Shown in pieces: positions 24,870-33,557 of a stretch of DNA of 64,000 nucleotides (the first letter of the stretch is position 1; every line of letters starts with the position of its first letter). The DNA is from Thermobifida fusca NBRC 14071 = JCM 3263 (GTDB lineage: Bacteria; Actinomycetota; Actinomycetes; Streptosporangiales; Streptosporangiaceae). The DNA lies in assembly GCF_001592045.1 (NCBI RefSeq), contig NZ_BCWB01000024.1:1-64000 (forward strand). The letters are read 5' to 3'. The notes beneath the pieces are model-generated. The model was given only the letters and a program-made list of their open reading frames with translations, did no database searches and was not told where the DNA came from. Both the position numbers and the translations under genes were made by a program.

Positions 24870-26171
24870 TCAGGCTTCAGCAGCAGCGAGCACGTCGCTG
24901 TCGCGGTAGCGGGGCGCCTTGACCAGGCAGGCGATGCTCACCAGGGCCATGAGGATGAGCAGGCCCGCAACCGAGTAGATGGTTCCGGTCGCTGCGTACA
25001 GCGCGGTGCAGACCAGCGGGGACAGGCCACCGAAGATCGCCCCGGCCACCTGGTAGGCCAGCGAGACGCTGGTGTAGCGGGCCTCCGGCGGGTACATCTG
25101 GGCCAGCACCCGGGCGATCGGGCCGTAGGTCGCGGCCATCACCAGGCGCATCAGAGCCAGTGCCAGGAAGATCAGCGCCGTGCTGCCCGTCTCCAAGACG
25201 AGGAACTGCGGCACCGCCAGGATGATCACACCGATCAAACCCAGCACCACCACGCGGACCGTGCCGAAGCGGTCACCCAGCCAGGACACGCCGAGGGTCG
25301 CGACCAGTTCCACGAAAGCCGCGACCGACAGGCCGTTGAGGATGACCTGCTCGCTCACGCCGACTTCCGTCACCCCGTAGCTCTGCAGGAAAGTGGTGAC
25401 GACGTAGTAGCCGCCGACCGCCACCGGAAGCACACCGATGCCGAGCAGCAGCGGCTTCCACGAACCCTGCAGCGCGGCGCGCAGCGGCAGCTCCTTGGGG
25501 GCCTTCTCCTGAACCGCGGTGAAGACCGGGGACTCCTCCACCTTGAGGCGGATCATCAACCCCACCGCCACAAGCACGATGGAGGCGAGGAACGGCAGGC
25601 GCCACCCCCACGAGTAGAGGAAATCGTTGCCCACGGCAGCGATCAGGCTGAAGGACCCGGTGGCCAGCAGCGCACCCGCGGGGTTACCGAGCTGGGCAAA
25701 AGATCCGTAGAACGTCTTCTTGTTCTCGGGCGCGTGCTCCACGGAGATCAGCACCGCGCCGCCCCACTCGCCGCCCACGGCGATGCCCTGCACGAAGCGC
25801 AGCACCACCAGCAGCAGCGGAGCAACGAACCCGATCTGCTTGTACGTGGGCAGCAACCCGACCAAAAACGTCGCGGTACCCATCATGACCAGCGTGGTGA
25901 CCAGCGCGGACTTGCGGCCCACCCGGTCACCGTAGTGGCCGAAAATGATGCCGCCCAGCGGACGGGCGAAGAAGCCCACCGCGAACGTGGCGAAAGAAGC
26001 CATGAGTCCCACGAGAGGATCCGTGTCCTCTGGGAAGAACGCGGTAGCAAAGATGAGGCTGGCAGCGGTGGCGTAGATGTAAAAGTCGAACCACTCGATG
26101 GTGGTACCGACGAACGACGCGATCGCGGCACGTAGCGGACTGCTGGTCGTTGGGGGACTCTGCTTACTCAT
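24870..26171 (-). CDS. MFS transporter, metabolite:H+ symporter (MHS) type
   Basis: 433 residues with about 12 hydrophobic segments. The start MSKQSPPTTSSPLRAAIASF, then VGTTIEWFDFYIYATAASLI, is typical of the MHS family (ShiA/ProP/KgtP-like), as are ARPLGGIIFGHYGDRVGRKSAL and FVQGIAVGGEWGGAVLI. GGAG 5 nt ahead of the ATG. It imports a charged metabolite with protons and is the first gene of a two-gene unit with the amidohydrolase; its product is probably the uptake step. Divergent from the PucR gene, 148 bp apart. Confidence 0.9.
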   Translation of the reverse strand: MSKQSPPTTSSPLRAAIASFVGTTIEWFDFYIYATAASLIFATAFFPEDTDPLVGLMASFATFAVGFFARPLGGIIFGHYGDRVGRKSALVTTLVMMGTATFLVGLLPTYKQIGFVAPLLLVVLRFVQGIAVGGEWGGAVLISVEHAPENKKTFYGSFAQLGNPAGALLATGSFSLIAAVGNDFLYSWGWRLPFLASIVLVAVGLMIRLKVEESPVFTAVQEKAPKELPLRAALQGSWKPLLLGIGVLPVAVGGYYVVTTFLQSYGVTEVGVSEQVILNGLSVAAFVELVATLGVSWLGDRFGTVRVVVLGLIGVIILAVPQFLVLETGSTALIFLALALMRLVMAATYGPIARVLAQMYPPEARYTSVSLAYQVAGAIFGGLSPLVCTALYAATGTIYSVAGLLILMALVSIACLVKAPRYRDSDVLAAAEA

Positions 26172-26319
26172 GATGGCTCCGTGCGGGTCTCTTCAGACGC
26201 CTCCTCGTGGAGGTGCCGGTAAACTGCCTGAACTCCACGATGACCTGCGTAAATAGGAACAATGTGACGTTAGACTCCCCCATAGGGAACCGTGAAAGAC
26301 GATTCGTATAGTCAAAACC

Positions 26320-27888
26320 GTGACTAATGTGCAGTACGCACAGTTTGCGGGCGGCAGACCGCTCACTATGCGCGCTTTGACCGCCCGACCTGACCTGGAA
26401 ATCCGGATCCGCGCCGGCCACGGCGGACTGGACCGCACCGTGCGCTGGGCCCACGTCACCGAACTCCACGACCCGGTGCGGTGGCTCCGCGGTGGAGAAC
26501 TCGTGCTGACCGTGGGGTTAAACGTCGGCGCCACGGAAGCAGAACAGCGCGCCTACGTCGCCCGGCTCGACACCGCGGGATGCGCCGGACTCGGCTTCGC
26601 CCTTGACACGTGGCTGACCGAAATCCCGCCGGCCATGGTGGACGAGGCAGAACAGCGCAACATGCCGCTGCTGTCCGTGGAAGGCAACACCCCGTTCATC
26701 GCGATCGTGGAAGCGGTCGCCGAACACTACGCCACCGAGCAGCTCCGCCTGCAAGGCAAAATGCTCACCGCCCAGGACGCCATGGTCCGCTCCGCCCTGC
26801 GCACGGGTCTGCCCGGTGTGGTCACGGAACTCGCCAAAGCAGTCGCCGGGGAAGCCCTTCTCCTCGACCAGAACGGGTTGACCACGCACTCTGTCCCCGG
26901 TGGCGAACACCCCTGGCACAGCACGGTGCGGTCCGCGGTCGTCCTCGACGGGGACCGGCCGCGCGGCATGTCGATCCTCGCCGACGGGGACGCCACCATC
27001 CTCCTACAAAACCTGCGCGCTGGCGGCAGCACCCTCGGCTGGCTGGCGCTGCGCTGCTCCTCCCCCGCCTCCGCCCCCACCCGGATGCTCACCAACCACG
27101 CTGCATCCCTGCTGACCATGCACCTGCTGCGGTCCCGGGACGCGCGGCGCCTGCACCACCATGCCCGCGCCCCGCTGCTGCGCCTCCTCGTCACCGACCG
27201 CACCGCCGGAGCGTCCGCGGCCCGGCTCCTGACGCTCCCGCCGCCCCCGTTCGAAGTAGTGCACCTGGCCACCGACCGCCCTGACACGTTGGTCGACCAG
27301 GTTGTTGACGCGCTCGCCGACGTCATGGGCAGCGGCCCAGCCCTCGACCGGGCCGCGCTGTGCGCGCTCGACGACGGGGTCCTCGTCGTGCTCCCCGAAT
27401 CACGGACCCGCCCCCGCCTGGGTGAACTCCTCTTCACTGATTTGGCGGCACGTCCGGAAGGCCCGCGTGCTGCGGGAGCATGCCAGGCCCGCGGCTCGGC
27501 GTACCTCGCTGATGCGGCGAACCGCGCCCGCCGCATCGCCGCTTCCGGTCCCGGCTACCGGCACGCCGCAGACACCGAAGCATGGTCGCTGCTGCGCGAC
27601 TCCCTTCCCGCGGAAGCATCCGAAGAATTCCAGCAAACCGTGCTGGGCGCGCTCCGCGAGCACGACGCGCGCAACGGCACCGAACTCGTGGCCACGCTCC
27701 GCTCCTACCTGGAGCACAACTGCGGGATCGAAGCCACCGCCCGCGCCTTGGGCGTGCACCGCAACACGCTGCGCGCCCGGCTGCGCACCGCGGAACGAGT
27801 CATGGGCCGTTCCTTGGACGTGCCCCGGCACCGCCTGGAACTGTGGGCGGCCCTCGCATTGGATGCGGGCAGTGCTCCCGGCCCGTAG
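26320..27888 (+). CDS. PucR-family transcriptional regulator
   Basis: 522 residues. N-terminal PucR/PurC-like domain (TMRALTARPDLEIRIRAGHG, GLDRTVRWAHVTELHDPVRW, ELVLTVGLN), a GGDEF-like middle region, and the C-terminal PucR HTH (YLEHNCGIEATARALGVHRN, then TLRARLRTAERVMGRSLDV). These one-component regulators control purine, amino-acid or amide catabolism. Divergent from the MFS/amidohydrolase unit, its likely target. The start is uncertain: GTG at 26320, GTG at 26329 or ATG at 26368. Confidence 0.88.
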   Translation: MTNVQYAQFAGGRPLTMRALTARPDLEIRIRAGHGGLDRTVRWAHVTELHDPVRWLRGGELVLTVGLNVGATEAEQRAYVARLDTAGCAGLGFALDTWLTEIPPAMVDEAEQRNMPLLSVEGNTPFIAIVEAVAEHYATEQLRLQGKMLTAQDAMVRSALRTGLPGVVTELAKAVAGEALLLDQNGLTTHSVPGGEHPWHSTVRSAVVLDGDRPRGMSILADGDATILLQNLRAGGSTLGWLALRCSSPASAPTRMLTNHAASLLTMHLLRSRDARRLHHHARAPLLRLLVTDRTAGASAARLLTLPPPPFEVVHLATDRPDTLVDQVVDALADVMGSGPALDRAALCALDDGVLVVLPESRTRPRLGELLFTDLAARPEGPRAAGACQARGSAYLADAANRARRIAASGPGYRHAADTEAWSLLRDSLPAEASEEFQQTVLGALREHDARNGTELVATLRSYLEHNCGIEATARALGVHRNTLRARLRTAERVMGRSLDVPRHRLELWAALALDAGSAPGP

Positions 27889-27908
27889 GGGATCCAGGCC
27901 GGGAGCAC
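27872..27908. terminator. Bidirectional terminator between the pucR-like gene and dop
   Basis: GTGCTCCCGGCC (27872-27883) and GGCCGGGAGCAC (27897-27908) form a perfect 12-bp stem with a 13-nt loop, overlapping the stop of the PucR gene and just short of the convergent dop stop. Confidence 0.75.
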
Positions 27909-27915
27909 CCAGGCC

Positions 27916-29433
27916 TCAGCGTTTGCCCGTCAACGCGGCCACCAAGTCCGCAGCGGTTTCACAACGGTCCAGCAGTTCACCCACGTGCTCCCGGGTGCCG
28001 CGCTGCGGCTCCATGGTGGGGACCCGCTGCAGCGAGTCGTAGCCGGGAATGTCGAAGATGACCGAGTCCCACGATGCTGCGGCCACCGAGTCGGAGTACT
28101 TGGCCAGGCAGCGGCCCCGGAAGTAGGCGCGCGTGTCAGCGGGAGGCTCGGTGACGGCCCGCTGCACTTCCGACTCGTCGAGGAGCCGCTGCATGCGGCC
28201 GCGCGCCACCAGCCGGTTGTACAAGCCTTTGTCCTCGCGCACGTCGGTGTACTGCAGGTCGATCATCTGCAGGCGGGGGTGGTCCCACGCCAGGCCGTCG
28301 CGGGCCCGGTAGTTTTCCAGAAGCTTGAGCTTGGCCACCCAGTCGAGCTGGTCGGCCAGTTTCATCGGGTCGTCGGCGAGGGTCGTCAGCACCGTTTCCC
28401 ACCGGTCGAGCACGTCGGCAGTGTCCGGGTCGACGTCGGTGCCGTAGCGGTCCTCCACGTATTTGCGGGCCTGCTCCAAGTATTCGCCTTGGAGCTGCAG
28501 CGCAGTCATCTGCCGTCCGTCACGCAGCCGCACCTGGTGGGTGAGGCTGGGGTCGTGCGAAATGGCCCGCAGGTCGGCGACTGGCGTCTCCAACGACAGG
28601 TCGTTGGTGAGGAAGCCGTCTTCGATCATCGACAACACGATCGAGGTGGTCCCCAGCTTCAAATAAGTGGAGATCTCGCTCATGTTCGCGTCGCCGATGA
28701 TGACGTGCAGCCTCCGGTACTTGTCAGGGTCGGCGTGCGGCTCGTCGCGCGTGTTGATGATGGGCCGTTTCAACGTGGTTTCCAGGCCCACTTCGACTTC
28801 GAAGAAGTCGGCGCGCTGGCTGATCTGGAACCCGGCGTCGCGTGCGTCGATACCGATCCCCACCCGGCCCGCCCCGCACACCACCTGACGGGAGACGAAG
28901 AACGGGATGAGGTGCTGCACGATCTCCGAGAACGGGGTGGACCGGCGCATCAGGTAGTTCTCGTGACAGCCGTACGAGGAGCCCTTGTTGTCAGTGTTGT
29001 TCTTGTACAACTGGATGGGCTCCGCGGAGGGGAGCATCGAAGCGCGCCGGGCCGCATCCGCCACGATCCGCTCCCCCGCCTTGTCCCACAGGACTGCGTC
29101 ACGGGGATTGGTGGCCTCGGGGGCAGAGTACTCGGGGTGGGCGTGGTCGACGTAGAACCGCGCCCCGTTGGTGAGGATGACGTTGGCCAACCCCAAGTCT
29201 TCGTCGGTGAGTTGGCTCGGATCAGCCGCCTCGCGCGCCAGGTCGAAGCCGCGCGCGTCGCGCAACGGGTTCTCCTCCTCGAAATCCCAGCGAGCTCTGC
29301 GCGCCCGCGCGGCCGAAGCCGTCAGGTAGGCGTTGACCACCTGGGTCGAGGTCACCATCGCGTTGGCACCGGGGTTTCCTGGCACGGAGATCCCGTACTC
29401 AGTCTCGATGCCCATAATCCGCCGCACAGTCAT
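27916..29433 (-). CDS. dop: Dop, Pup deamidase/depupylase
   Basis: 505 residues from the ATG at 29433 ([20 protein letters not shown]); an ATG six codons upstream is possible. Dop signature: GIETEYG, the longer loop after the N-terminus ([20 protein letters not shown]), and [20 protein letters not shown] shared with PafA. It hydrolyses the isopeptide bond between Pup and substrate lysine. Since this Pup ends in Glu, the deamidase function is not needed and recycling (depupylation) should be its main job. In most actinobacteria dop is adjacent to pup and arc; here it is separated from both. Confidence 0.96.
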   Translation of the reverse strand: MTVRRIMGIETEYGISVPGNPGANAMVTSTQVVNAYLTASAARARRARWDFEEENPLRDARGFDLAREAADPSQLTDEDLGLANVILTNGARFYVDHAHPEYSAPEATNPRDAVLWDKAGERIVADAARRASMLPSAEPIQLYKNNTDNKGSSYGCHENYLMRRSTPFSEIVQHLIPFFVSRQVVCGAGRVGIGIDARDAGFQISQRADFFEVEVGLETTLKRPIINTRDEPHADPDKYRRLHVIIGDANMSEISTYLKLGTTSIVLSMIEDGFLTNDLSLETPVADLRAISHDPSLTHQVRLRDGRQMTALQLQGEYLEQARKYVEDRYGTDVDPDTADVLDRWETVLTTLADDPMKLADQLDWVAKLKLLENYRARDGLAWDHPRLQMIDLQYTDVREDKGLYNRLVARGRMQRLLDESEVQRAVTEPPADTRAYFRGRCLAKYSDSVAAASWDSVIFDIPGYDSLQRVPTMEPQRGTREHVGELLDRCETAADLVAALTGKR

Positions 29434-30229
29434 GTTGTGAAGGGTATCCACCGAGACACGCTTTGATGCATGACCCGCCGAATTGTGCTCGAACAGCCGA
29501 GTTCGCCCCGTACGCCACGGTGACGGCCAGTCCTCACTTCCGAGCTCGATTCGCGAGGGCGGGACCCAGGGTTTTGGGTCGTCCGACCGATGGTTCCCGC
29601 CAGCATCGGCGCTTTCTTAGCGAGAAGCCCCAGGACTACCAGCGAGCAGAATCGTCTCAATATCGGCTTTCGACCCGAGAACGTGACATCCCTCCCTGCA
29701 CGCCCTCTGGCCGCAAGCTACCGAAATCCACAAATCAATACGAAAGTGCAAAACCTAAAACGAAGATCTTCCACCACCCCTTCCCCTTGAATCAGAAAAT
29801 AAAAATCGCAAAATACTTGTAATTTTATTCAATTTTAAATCATCTTCATCAAACCACCAAAAATCCAATCTACCCCCAACAGCACACTGGACCGCCAGAA
29901 CATTTCTCGCTGATTAGAGCCTACAAAGAGCCTTCATGGACACGAAAAACCGGAAATTCATGGAAACCACACAGGGCATGGACATCTCAAAGCTACGCGC
30001 AGCTAGAGACTTGTGCGCGGTTCTTCAAAACCGCATACAGGAGGACTGTTCGCCATACAGCTGATACGGAAGATCAACCCACTACCACGGTAGTGCCCAG
30101 CGGGAAGCGCCCCCTCAACCATGGATGGTTGAAGGGATAATCTCTGACGGTGTCACCGACATCGAGAAAAAGACAGTTGATCCATCTCTGATCAGCTCAA
30201 TTCTAACGAGCCAGCTGTACAGCAATCCT
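29434..30229. other. AT-rich intergenic island between dop and the CRISPR array
   Basis: About 800 bp with no convincing gene except one micro-ORF. The stretch 29700-29880 is extremely AT-rich (runs such as AAAATAAAAATCGCAAAATA), unlike the high-GC surroundings. It must contain the dop promoter (reading left). The composition suggests foreign or decayed DNA and a likely Lsr2 target. Confidence 0.6.
29936..30064 (+). CDS. Possible 42-residue micro-ORF
   Basis: ATG to TGA encodes MDTKNRKFMETTQGMDISKL, then RAARDLCAVLQNRIQEDCSP and two more residues. Codon use is not GC-skewed and there is no strong SD, so it may be chance or the remnant of a foreign gene. I recognise no family. Confidence 0.25.
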   Translation: MDTKNRKFMETTQGMDISKLRAARDLCAVLQNRIQEDCSPYS

Positions 30230-30317
30230 TATATATTCCCGCATGCGCGGGGAGCACTCCCCCGTTCAGGGGACCGGATGGGGCGCGGCGGACCATCCCC
30301 GCATGCGCGGGGAGCAC
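30230..30317 (-). CRISPR. Short type I-E-like CRISPR array (2 repeats, 1 spacer)
   Basis: The repeat at 30290-30317 is a perfect copy of the 28-nt unit GGACCATCCCCG + CATGCGCGGGGAGCAC. The one at 30230-30257 keeps only its right part (TCCCGCATGCGCGGGGAGCAC) and is degenerate at its other end, as terminal (trailer) repeats usually are. One 32-nt spacer lies between (30258-30289). Read on the minus strand the repeat starts GTGCTCCCCGCGCATGCG, the type I-E pattern. Decay at the left end places the leader on the right, so transcription should run leftward. No cas genes are present nearby. Confidence 0.85.
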
Positions 30318-30659
30318 CCTAAACGACCTGCAACTTTACCAGCGTGCAGCACCAATTTCATTCACTTCCGAAAAGAAGACCAAGCTCCCCAATAAGAAAA
30401 TTTGGCCCAACAGGCATGGAGCATCAGGACAGAGTCGTCTCGCATAGCAATGAAACCACCGATGTGAGAAGCCTTCAGCACAAAGCCATTCCTCAGGCGT
30501 AGAAAACCCTCACCGCACATCCCACAGGTCCCCCTACGGACACGACGACAGTCCTGCACACCGACTAGAGCCCACGCGATCCCACCACTCCCCTTTACAG
30601 AGCTGGACAGAGCAGGTTCCGCGCCTGTTGGTAAGCCGACGGCCGCCAAGCAGAAAGAA

Positions 30660-30687
30660 GGGCCTGCCGGGGATGTCCGGCAGGCCC
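30660..30687 (-). terminator. Duplicated copy of the arc terminator
   Basis: GGGCCTGCCGG/CCGGCAGGCCC stem-loop inside the left direct repeat, identical to the one at 38587-38614. It now stands downstream of the arc fragment and of the integrase pseudogene, so it may end integrase transcription. Confidence 0.7.
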
Positions 30688-30700
30688 ACCAAGTCGCTTG

Positions 30701-30799
30701 TTACAGGTACTGGCCAGTGTTGGCCACGGTGTCGATGGAACGACCAGCGTCGGCGCCCTTCTTGCCCGACACCAGAGTCCGGATGTAGACGATCCGCTC
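30701..30799 (-). pseudogene. Displaced 3' fragment of arc (last 32 codons)
   Basis: Encodes the ARC C-terminus ([20 protein letters not shown] ... GQYL, stop), identical to codons at 38628-38726, but with no upstream arc sequence: at 30800 it changes into element DNA. Fragments of this kind are left when an element integrates into the 3' end of a gene and supplies a replacement 3' end. Confidence 0.88.
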
Positions 30800-30849
30800 A
30801 CTCAACCCATTTTCCGCAGGTCAACACTTCGAGCACCGACACCATGCCA

Positions 30850-32061
30850 TCACATTGCTGACACGCTGACACCAGGCGTGTAACCGAGTTTCCGATACCC
30901 CTCATCCAACACCCGGCGGGCCGCCGACACCGACCCCCGCAACATGTGCCAGTAGACACGCTCCGTAGTCGCCGTGCTGGCATGCCCCAGAATCCGCGAC
31001 ACCTGTGGAAGCGGCATCCCCCCACTGATACACCGCGACGCGAAGTCGTGCCGCAACCAATGGAAAGTGAATTCGTCCGGCAATTCCGCGGCCCCACCCC
31101 GTCCCGGAAATCCTCATAGAACGACGGCCGATGAACATACGGAGCTGACCTCCCCGGGCACAGGAAACCATCCTCCGGGATCGACCACCGCTCCGCATGC
31201 TCCATAATCCGCTGGTACAGGAACTCCGGCACCGGCACCTCCCGGAACTGGTCAGCCCGCCTGTGCTTCAGCGGCGCCAACCGCTGCGCCCCAACACCTG
31301 TCGGGTGATCCGCAGCACCCACCCCTCCTCGCCCTCCACCAACTGGTCGAGACGGACCGCCAACGCCTCACCGATCCGCAACCCCGCAGCATGCCCCAAG
31401 TAGGGGGCGATCTGCCACGGCCCGTGCAGGCGGCTCGCCAACGTGTCCAACTGCTGCAACGTGACCGGCACGAACACGCGGGACTCCACGTGCTCAGGCA
31501 GCGGTACGTTTGCGCATGGGCTCCGTTCGATTACCCCCGACTTCCGCAGATCGGTGAACACCGCGGCGACCGCGATGAAAATGCTCGCCACCGTGTTCGG
31601 CGCGAACCGGTCGGTGAGGTGCCGCACCAACGATTTCACGTGCTCTCGGGACACCTCGACGTCCGCCAGGTCCCCGAACGCGACTCCCGCCGCAACTTCG
31701 AAACCGTACACGTGGTTGCGCAGACTGTACCCGTAGTGGGCGGTCGTACTCCGGTTCCCGACCCGGGTACGCAAGAACTCTTCCGCGGCCTCCCGGAAAC
31801 TGCGCCGCTGCCCCCTCGGCGCGATGACGACCTCGTGGATCGCCTTCTTCGCCTCCACCTGCTTGGCCCAACGCTCCGCCGCCCCCACTGGTCACCGTTG
31901 TAGGCCTTCGCAGAAAAACTCACGGTCTGCATCCGCGACCCGCGGCCGCCGGGTCTCCACTGCACGGTCACCGAATGGGGGCAACGTTTCCAGATCCGGA
32001 GCCTCTTCTTCTCATCGTCGACACCAGCCGCACATTTGCAGCGCTTGTACAAGGACGCCAA
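30850..32061 (-). pseudogene. Tyrosine recombinase (integrase) with three frameshifts
   Basis: Read in four successive frames the protein is a complete tyrosine integrase. N-terminal part: LYKRCKCAAGVDDEKKRLRI. SAM-like core-binding region: SFREAAEEFLRTRV to PNTVASIFIAVAAVF. Catalytic residues: Arg in GLRIGEAL, H-x-x-R in FHWLRHDFAS, GHAST, and Tyr in ERVYWHML. The frame changes occur at minus-strand G-runs at 31882-31886, 31289-31292 and 31092-31095, each consistent with loss of one G. TTG start at 32061 with GGAGGA 4 nt upstream, just after the HTH gene. Either inactive or affected by homopolymer sequencing errors. Confidence 0.85.
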
Positions 32062-32104
32062 GGCTTCCTCCGAGGGGTGGATCGGATACCAAGGTCCTAC
32101 CGAG

Positions 32105-32317
32105 TCAAGCCGCGGCCCGCTGTCTCTCCAACCAGGCGAGCACGTCACGTTCCAGCCAGCGCAGGTGCCTGCCAATCTTGTACGGACGCAGCCCCCACTG
32201 CCGCCACCGGTCGTATACCGTCTTCACCGGCACGTGCAGCCAGTCAGCCAGCTCCTGAGGGGTGACCAGCCGATTGGACCCCCCCAACGTTCCCGTCTGC
32301 TTCACCTGTTCAGACAT
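32105..32317 (-). CDS. Excisionase-like MerR/AlpA-type HTH protein
   Basis: 70 residues with a single winged HTH of the excisionase/AlpA (HTH_17) type: VTPQELADWLHVPVKTVYDR, then WRQWGLRPYKIGRHLRWLER. Such proteins bind near attachment sites to direct excision, or regulate the integrase. It sits 43 bp before the integrase start on the same strand, the usual xis-int order. Confidence 0.88.
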   Translation of the reverse strand: MSEQVKQTGTLGGSNRLVTPQELADWLHVPVKTVYDRWRQWGLRPYKIGRHLRWLERDVLAWLERQRAAA

Positions 32318-32332
32318 GCTTCTTCCTCCTCG

Positions 32333-32896
32333 TCACTCCGGTGGGACCTCGTTATCCCGCTCAAACGGCGTCTCACCGAAGCTCCGCATCCACTCCACGA
32401 CACGGTCCACGTCGTGGTACGGCGGAATCCCCTCGGGGCGAGACATGAGGAAGAAGTCCATCAACCTCCTACGAAGCTGCTCAGGGTCACGGGGCGCGCC
32501 CAACGGCCACTGGCCGTCCAACCACCGCCAGGCATCATGCGCGGCCACGACCCCCACCCCGGTCACCTCCACCCGGCCCACAGCCGTGGGAGGAAGAAGC
32601 AACGCCGAAGGGGACACGTCCAGGACAGCGGCAAACGCGACCAAGTCGTCTACGTCCACCCGACGCCGACCGTGTTCCACGTTGGTGATCGCCACAGCGG
32701 TGATCGGTCTACCCCGCTCGGTGAGACGGCGGGCCATCTCGGTAGTGGACAGGCCGCGCAACTGTCGGATACGCCGAATGTTCGCGGCGACCTGTAGCCC
32801 GGTGGGGCCGAGCGTGTTGGGGCGGCGTGGAGTGCGTGACGTAGCCATGGGGTGAGTTTCCCATCCCACAGCTGCCACACAGGTTTCCACATTCAC
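32333..32896 (-). CDS. XRE-family HTH regulator of the element
   Basis: 187 residues if started at the ATG at 32896, which has GGAGGTGA directly before it; an alternative ATG at 32848 gives 171. HTH about residues 32-90 (GLQVAANIRRIRQLRGLSTT, ITNVEHGRRRVDVDDLVAFA). The C-terminal part (about 100 residues, DAWRWLDGQWPLGAPRDPEQ) is of unknown function. It ends 15 bp before the excisionase gene, so it is probably the first gene of an XRE-xis-int unit and controls it. A 30-bp dyad lies just upstream. Confidence 0.82.
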   Translation of the reverse strand: MNVETCVAAVGWETHPMATSRTPRRPNTLGPTGLQVAANIRRIRQLRGLSTTEMARRLTERGRPITAVAITNVEHGRRRVDVDDLVAFAAVLDVSPSALLLPPTAVGRVEVTGVGVVAAHDAWRWLDGQWPLGAPRDPEQLRRRLMDFFLMSRPEGIPPYHDVDRVVEWMRSFGETPFERDNEVPPE

Positions 32897-32902
32897 CTCC
32901 CC

Positions 32903-32932
32903 AATACTCCTCTAACATGATAGAGGAATATT
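32903..32932. promoter_or_regulatory. 30-bp dyad upstream of the element's XRE gene, candidate operator
   Basis: AATACTCCTCTA (32903-32914) and TAGAGGAATATT (32921-32932) are complementary except for one base, with a 6-nt centre. The site is AT-rich, 6 bp ahead of the XRE start codon and its RBS, so an autoregulatory operator, possibly overlapping the promoter, is likely. Confidence 0.55.
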
Positions 32933-33309
32933 CTTAGATCTTGTTATAACCCATCAGTCCTGGGAGTTGTGTGCAGAAACCCCCGGCGGCGTGGGCGCAC
33001 CAGTCCACGCCGCCGCCAGAAGAACACAGCACAGCGCGAACAACAACCACCACGGAGAGGATTAAAGACCCCCAAGTTCTACTGCGGACCAGCGCCCTCA
33101 CAGGCATGCACCCTTTCCTTGACCTTGACCATCTACAGAGGGTTACAGGTCCGGAAAGGCGAAAACGCCGGGGTACAGACCAAAAAAAATTTTCGGGGTT
33201 TACAGAGCCACAAAGAAATCCCTGCTCAAGGCGCCAGAGCAGGAGGGTCGAAAAACACCTGCCAAGAGACGACACAAATCGGTACACTCATCCGTGGTTG
33301 AATGCAAAG
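32933..33309. other. Non-coding stretch of the element
   Basis: About 380 bp, lower in GC, without a convincing gene on either strand; several ORFs overlap here but are Arg/Lys/Thr-rich and family-less. It ends in a strong terminator that also works on the plus strand although no plus-strand gene precedes it. A small RNA is possible. Confidence 0.4.
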
Positions 33310-33340
33310 AGCCCCCGAGATGCTGATCTCGGGGGCTTTT
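33310..33340. terminator. Strong bidirectional rho-independent terminator
   Basis: AGCCCCCGAGAT (33310-33321) and ATCTCGGGGGCT (33326-33337): perfect 12-bp stem, GCTG loop, followed by TTTT on the plus strand. It ends the minus-strand DUF397 transcript (stop at 33355). Confidence 0.85.
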
Positions 33341-33354
33341 CCACGCCTACAAGA

Positions 33355-33546
33355 TCAGACCTGGCCTGCTTTCAGGGTGTGAAGAAACGCAGTCCACTCC
33401 TGCGCGCTGAATTTCAAGTACCCGAGGTGACGGTTCTGGGTGTCACGAACGAAGACGACAGCCTCGGGAGTCTCGGCCACCTCGACGCAGTTGTCGCCTG
33501 AACCGCTGTAGGAGGACTTGCGCCACTGTACGTTGGGTGAATGCAT
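33355..33546 (-). CDS. DUF397 domain protein
   Basis: 63 residues covering a whole DUF397 domain: WRKSSYSGSGDNCVEVAETP, then VVFVRDTQNRHLGYLKFSAQ and EWTAFL. DUF397 proteins are abundant in filamentous actinobacteria and occur beside DUF5753-type XRE regulators (WhiJ/AbaA-like loci), where the small protein is thought to modulate the regulator. Here the XRE gene ends 12 bp upstream on the same strand, so the two are coupled. Confidence 0.92.
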   Translation of the reverse strand: MHSPNVQWRKSSYSGSGDNCVEVAETPEAVVFVRDTQNRHLGYLKFSAQEWTAFLHTLKAGQV

Positions 33547-33557
33547 GTTCTCCCGCC

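Larger units (their letters stand above)
30288..30799. repeat. 512-bp direct repeat, left copy
   Basis: Matches 38215-38726 with a constant offset of 7,927 bp; the first mismatches are just outside both ends (30287 and 30800). It contains one CRISPR repeat, a leader-like stretch, the arc terminator and the last 32 codons plus stop of arc. Interpreted as the attL-side copy of the target, displaced by insertion of the element. Confidence 0.93.

Noticed and set aside
30701-30799. A tRNA gene as the attachment site of the element
   Set aside because: The duplicated sequence encodes the arc C-terminus; no cloverleaf is seen in either copy.
32971-33501. 176-codon plus-strand ORF in the element
   Set aside because: It runs through the strong terminator at 33310-33340 and into the DUF397 gene on the other strand; composition is Arg/Lys/Thr-rich with no family.
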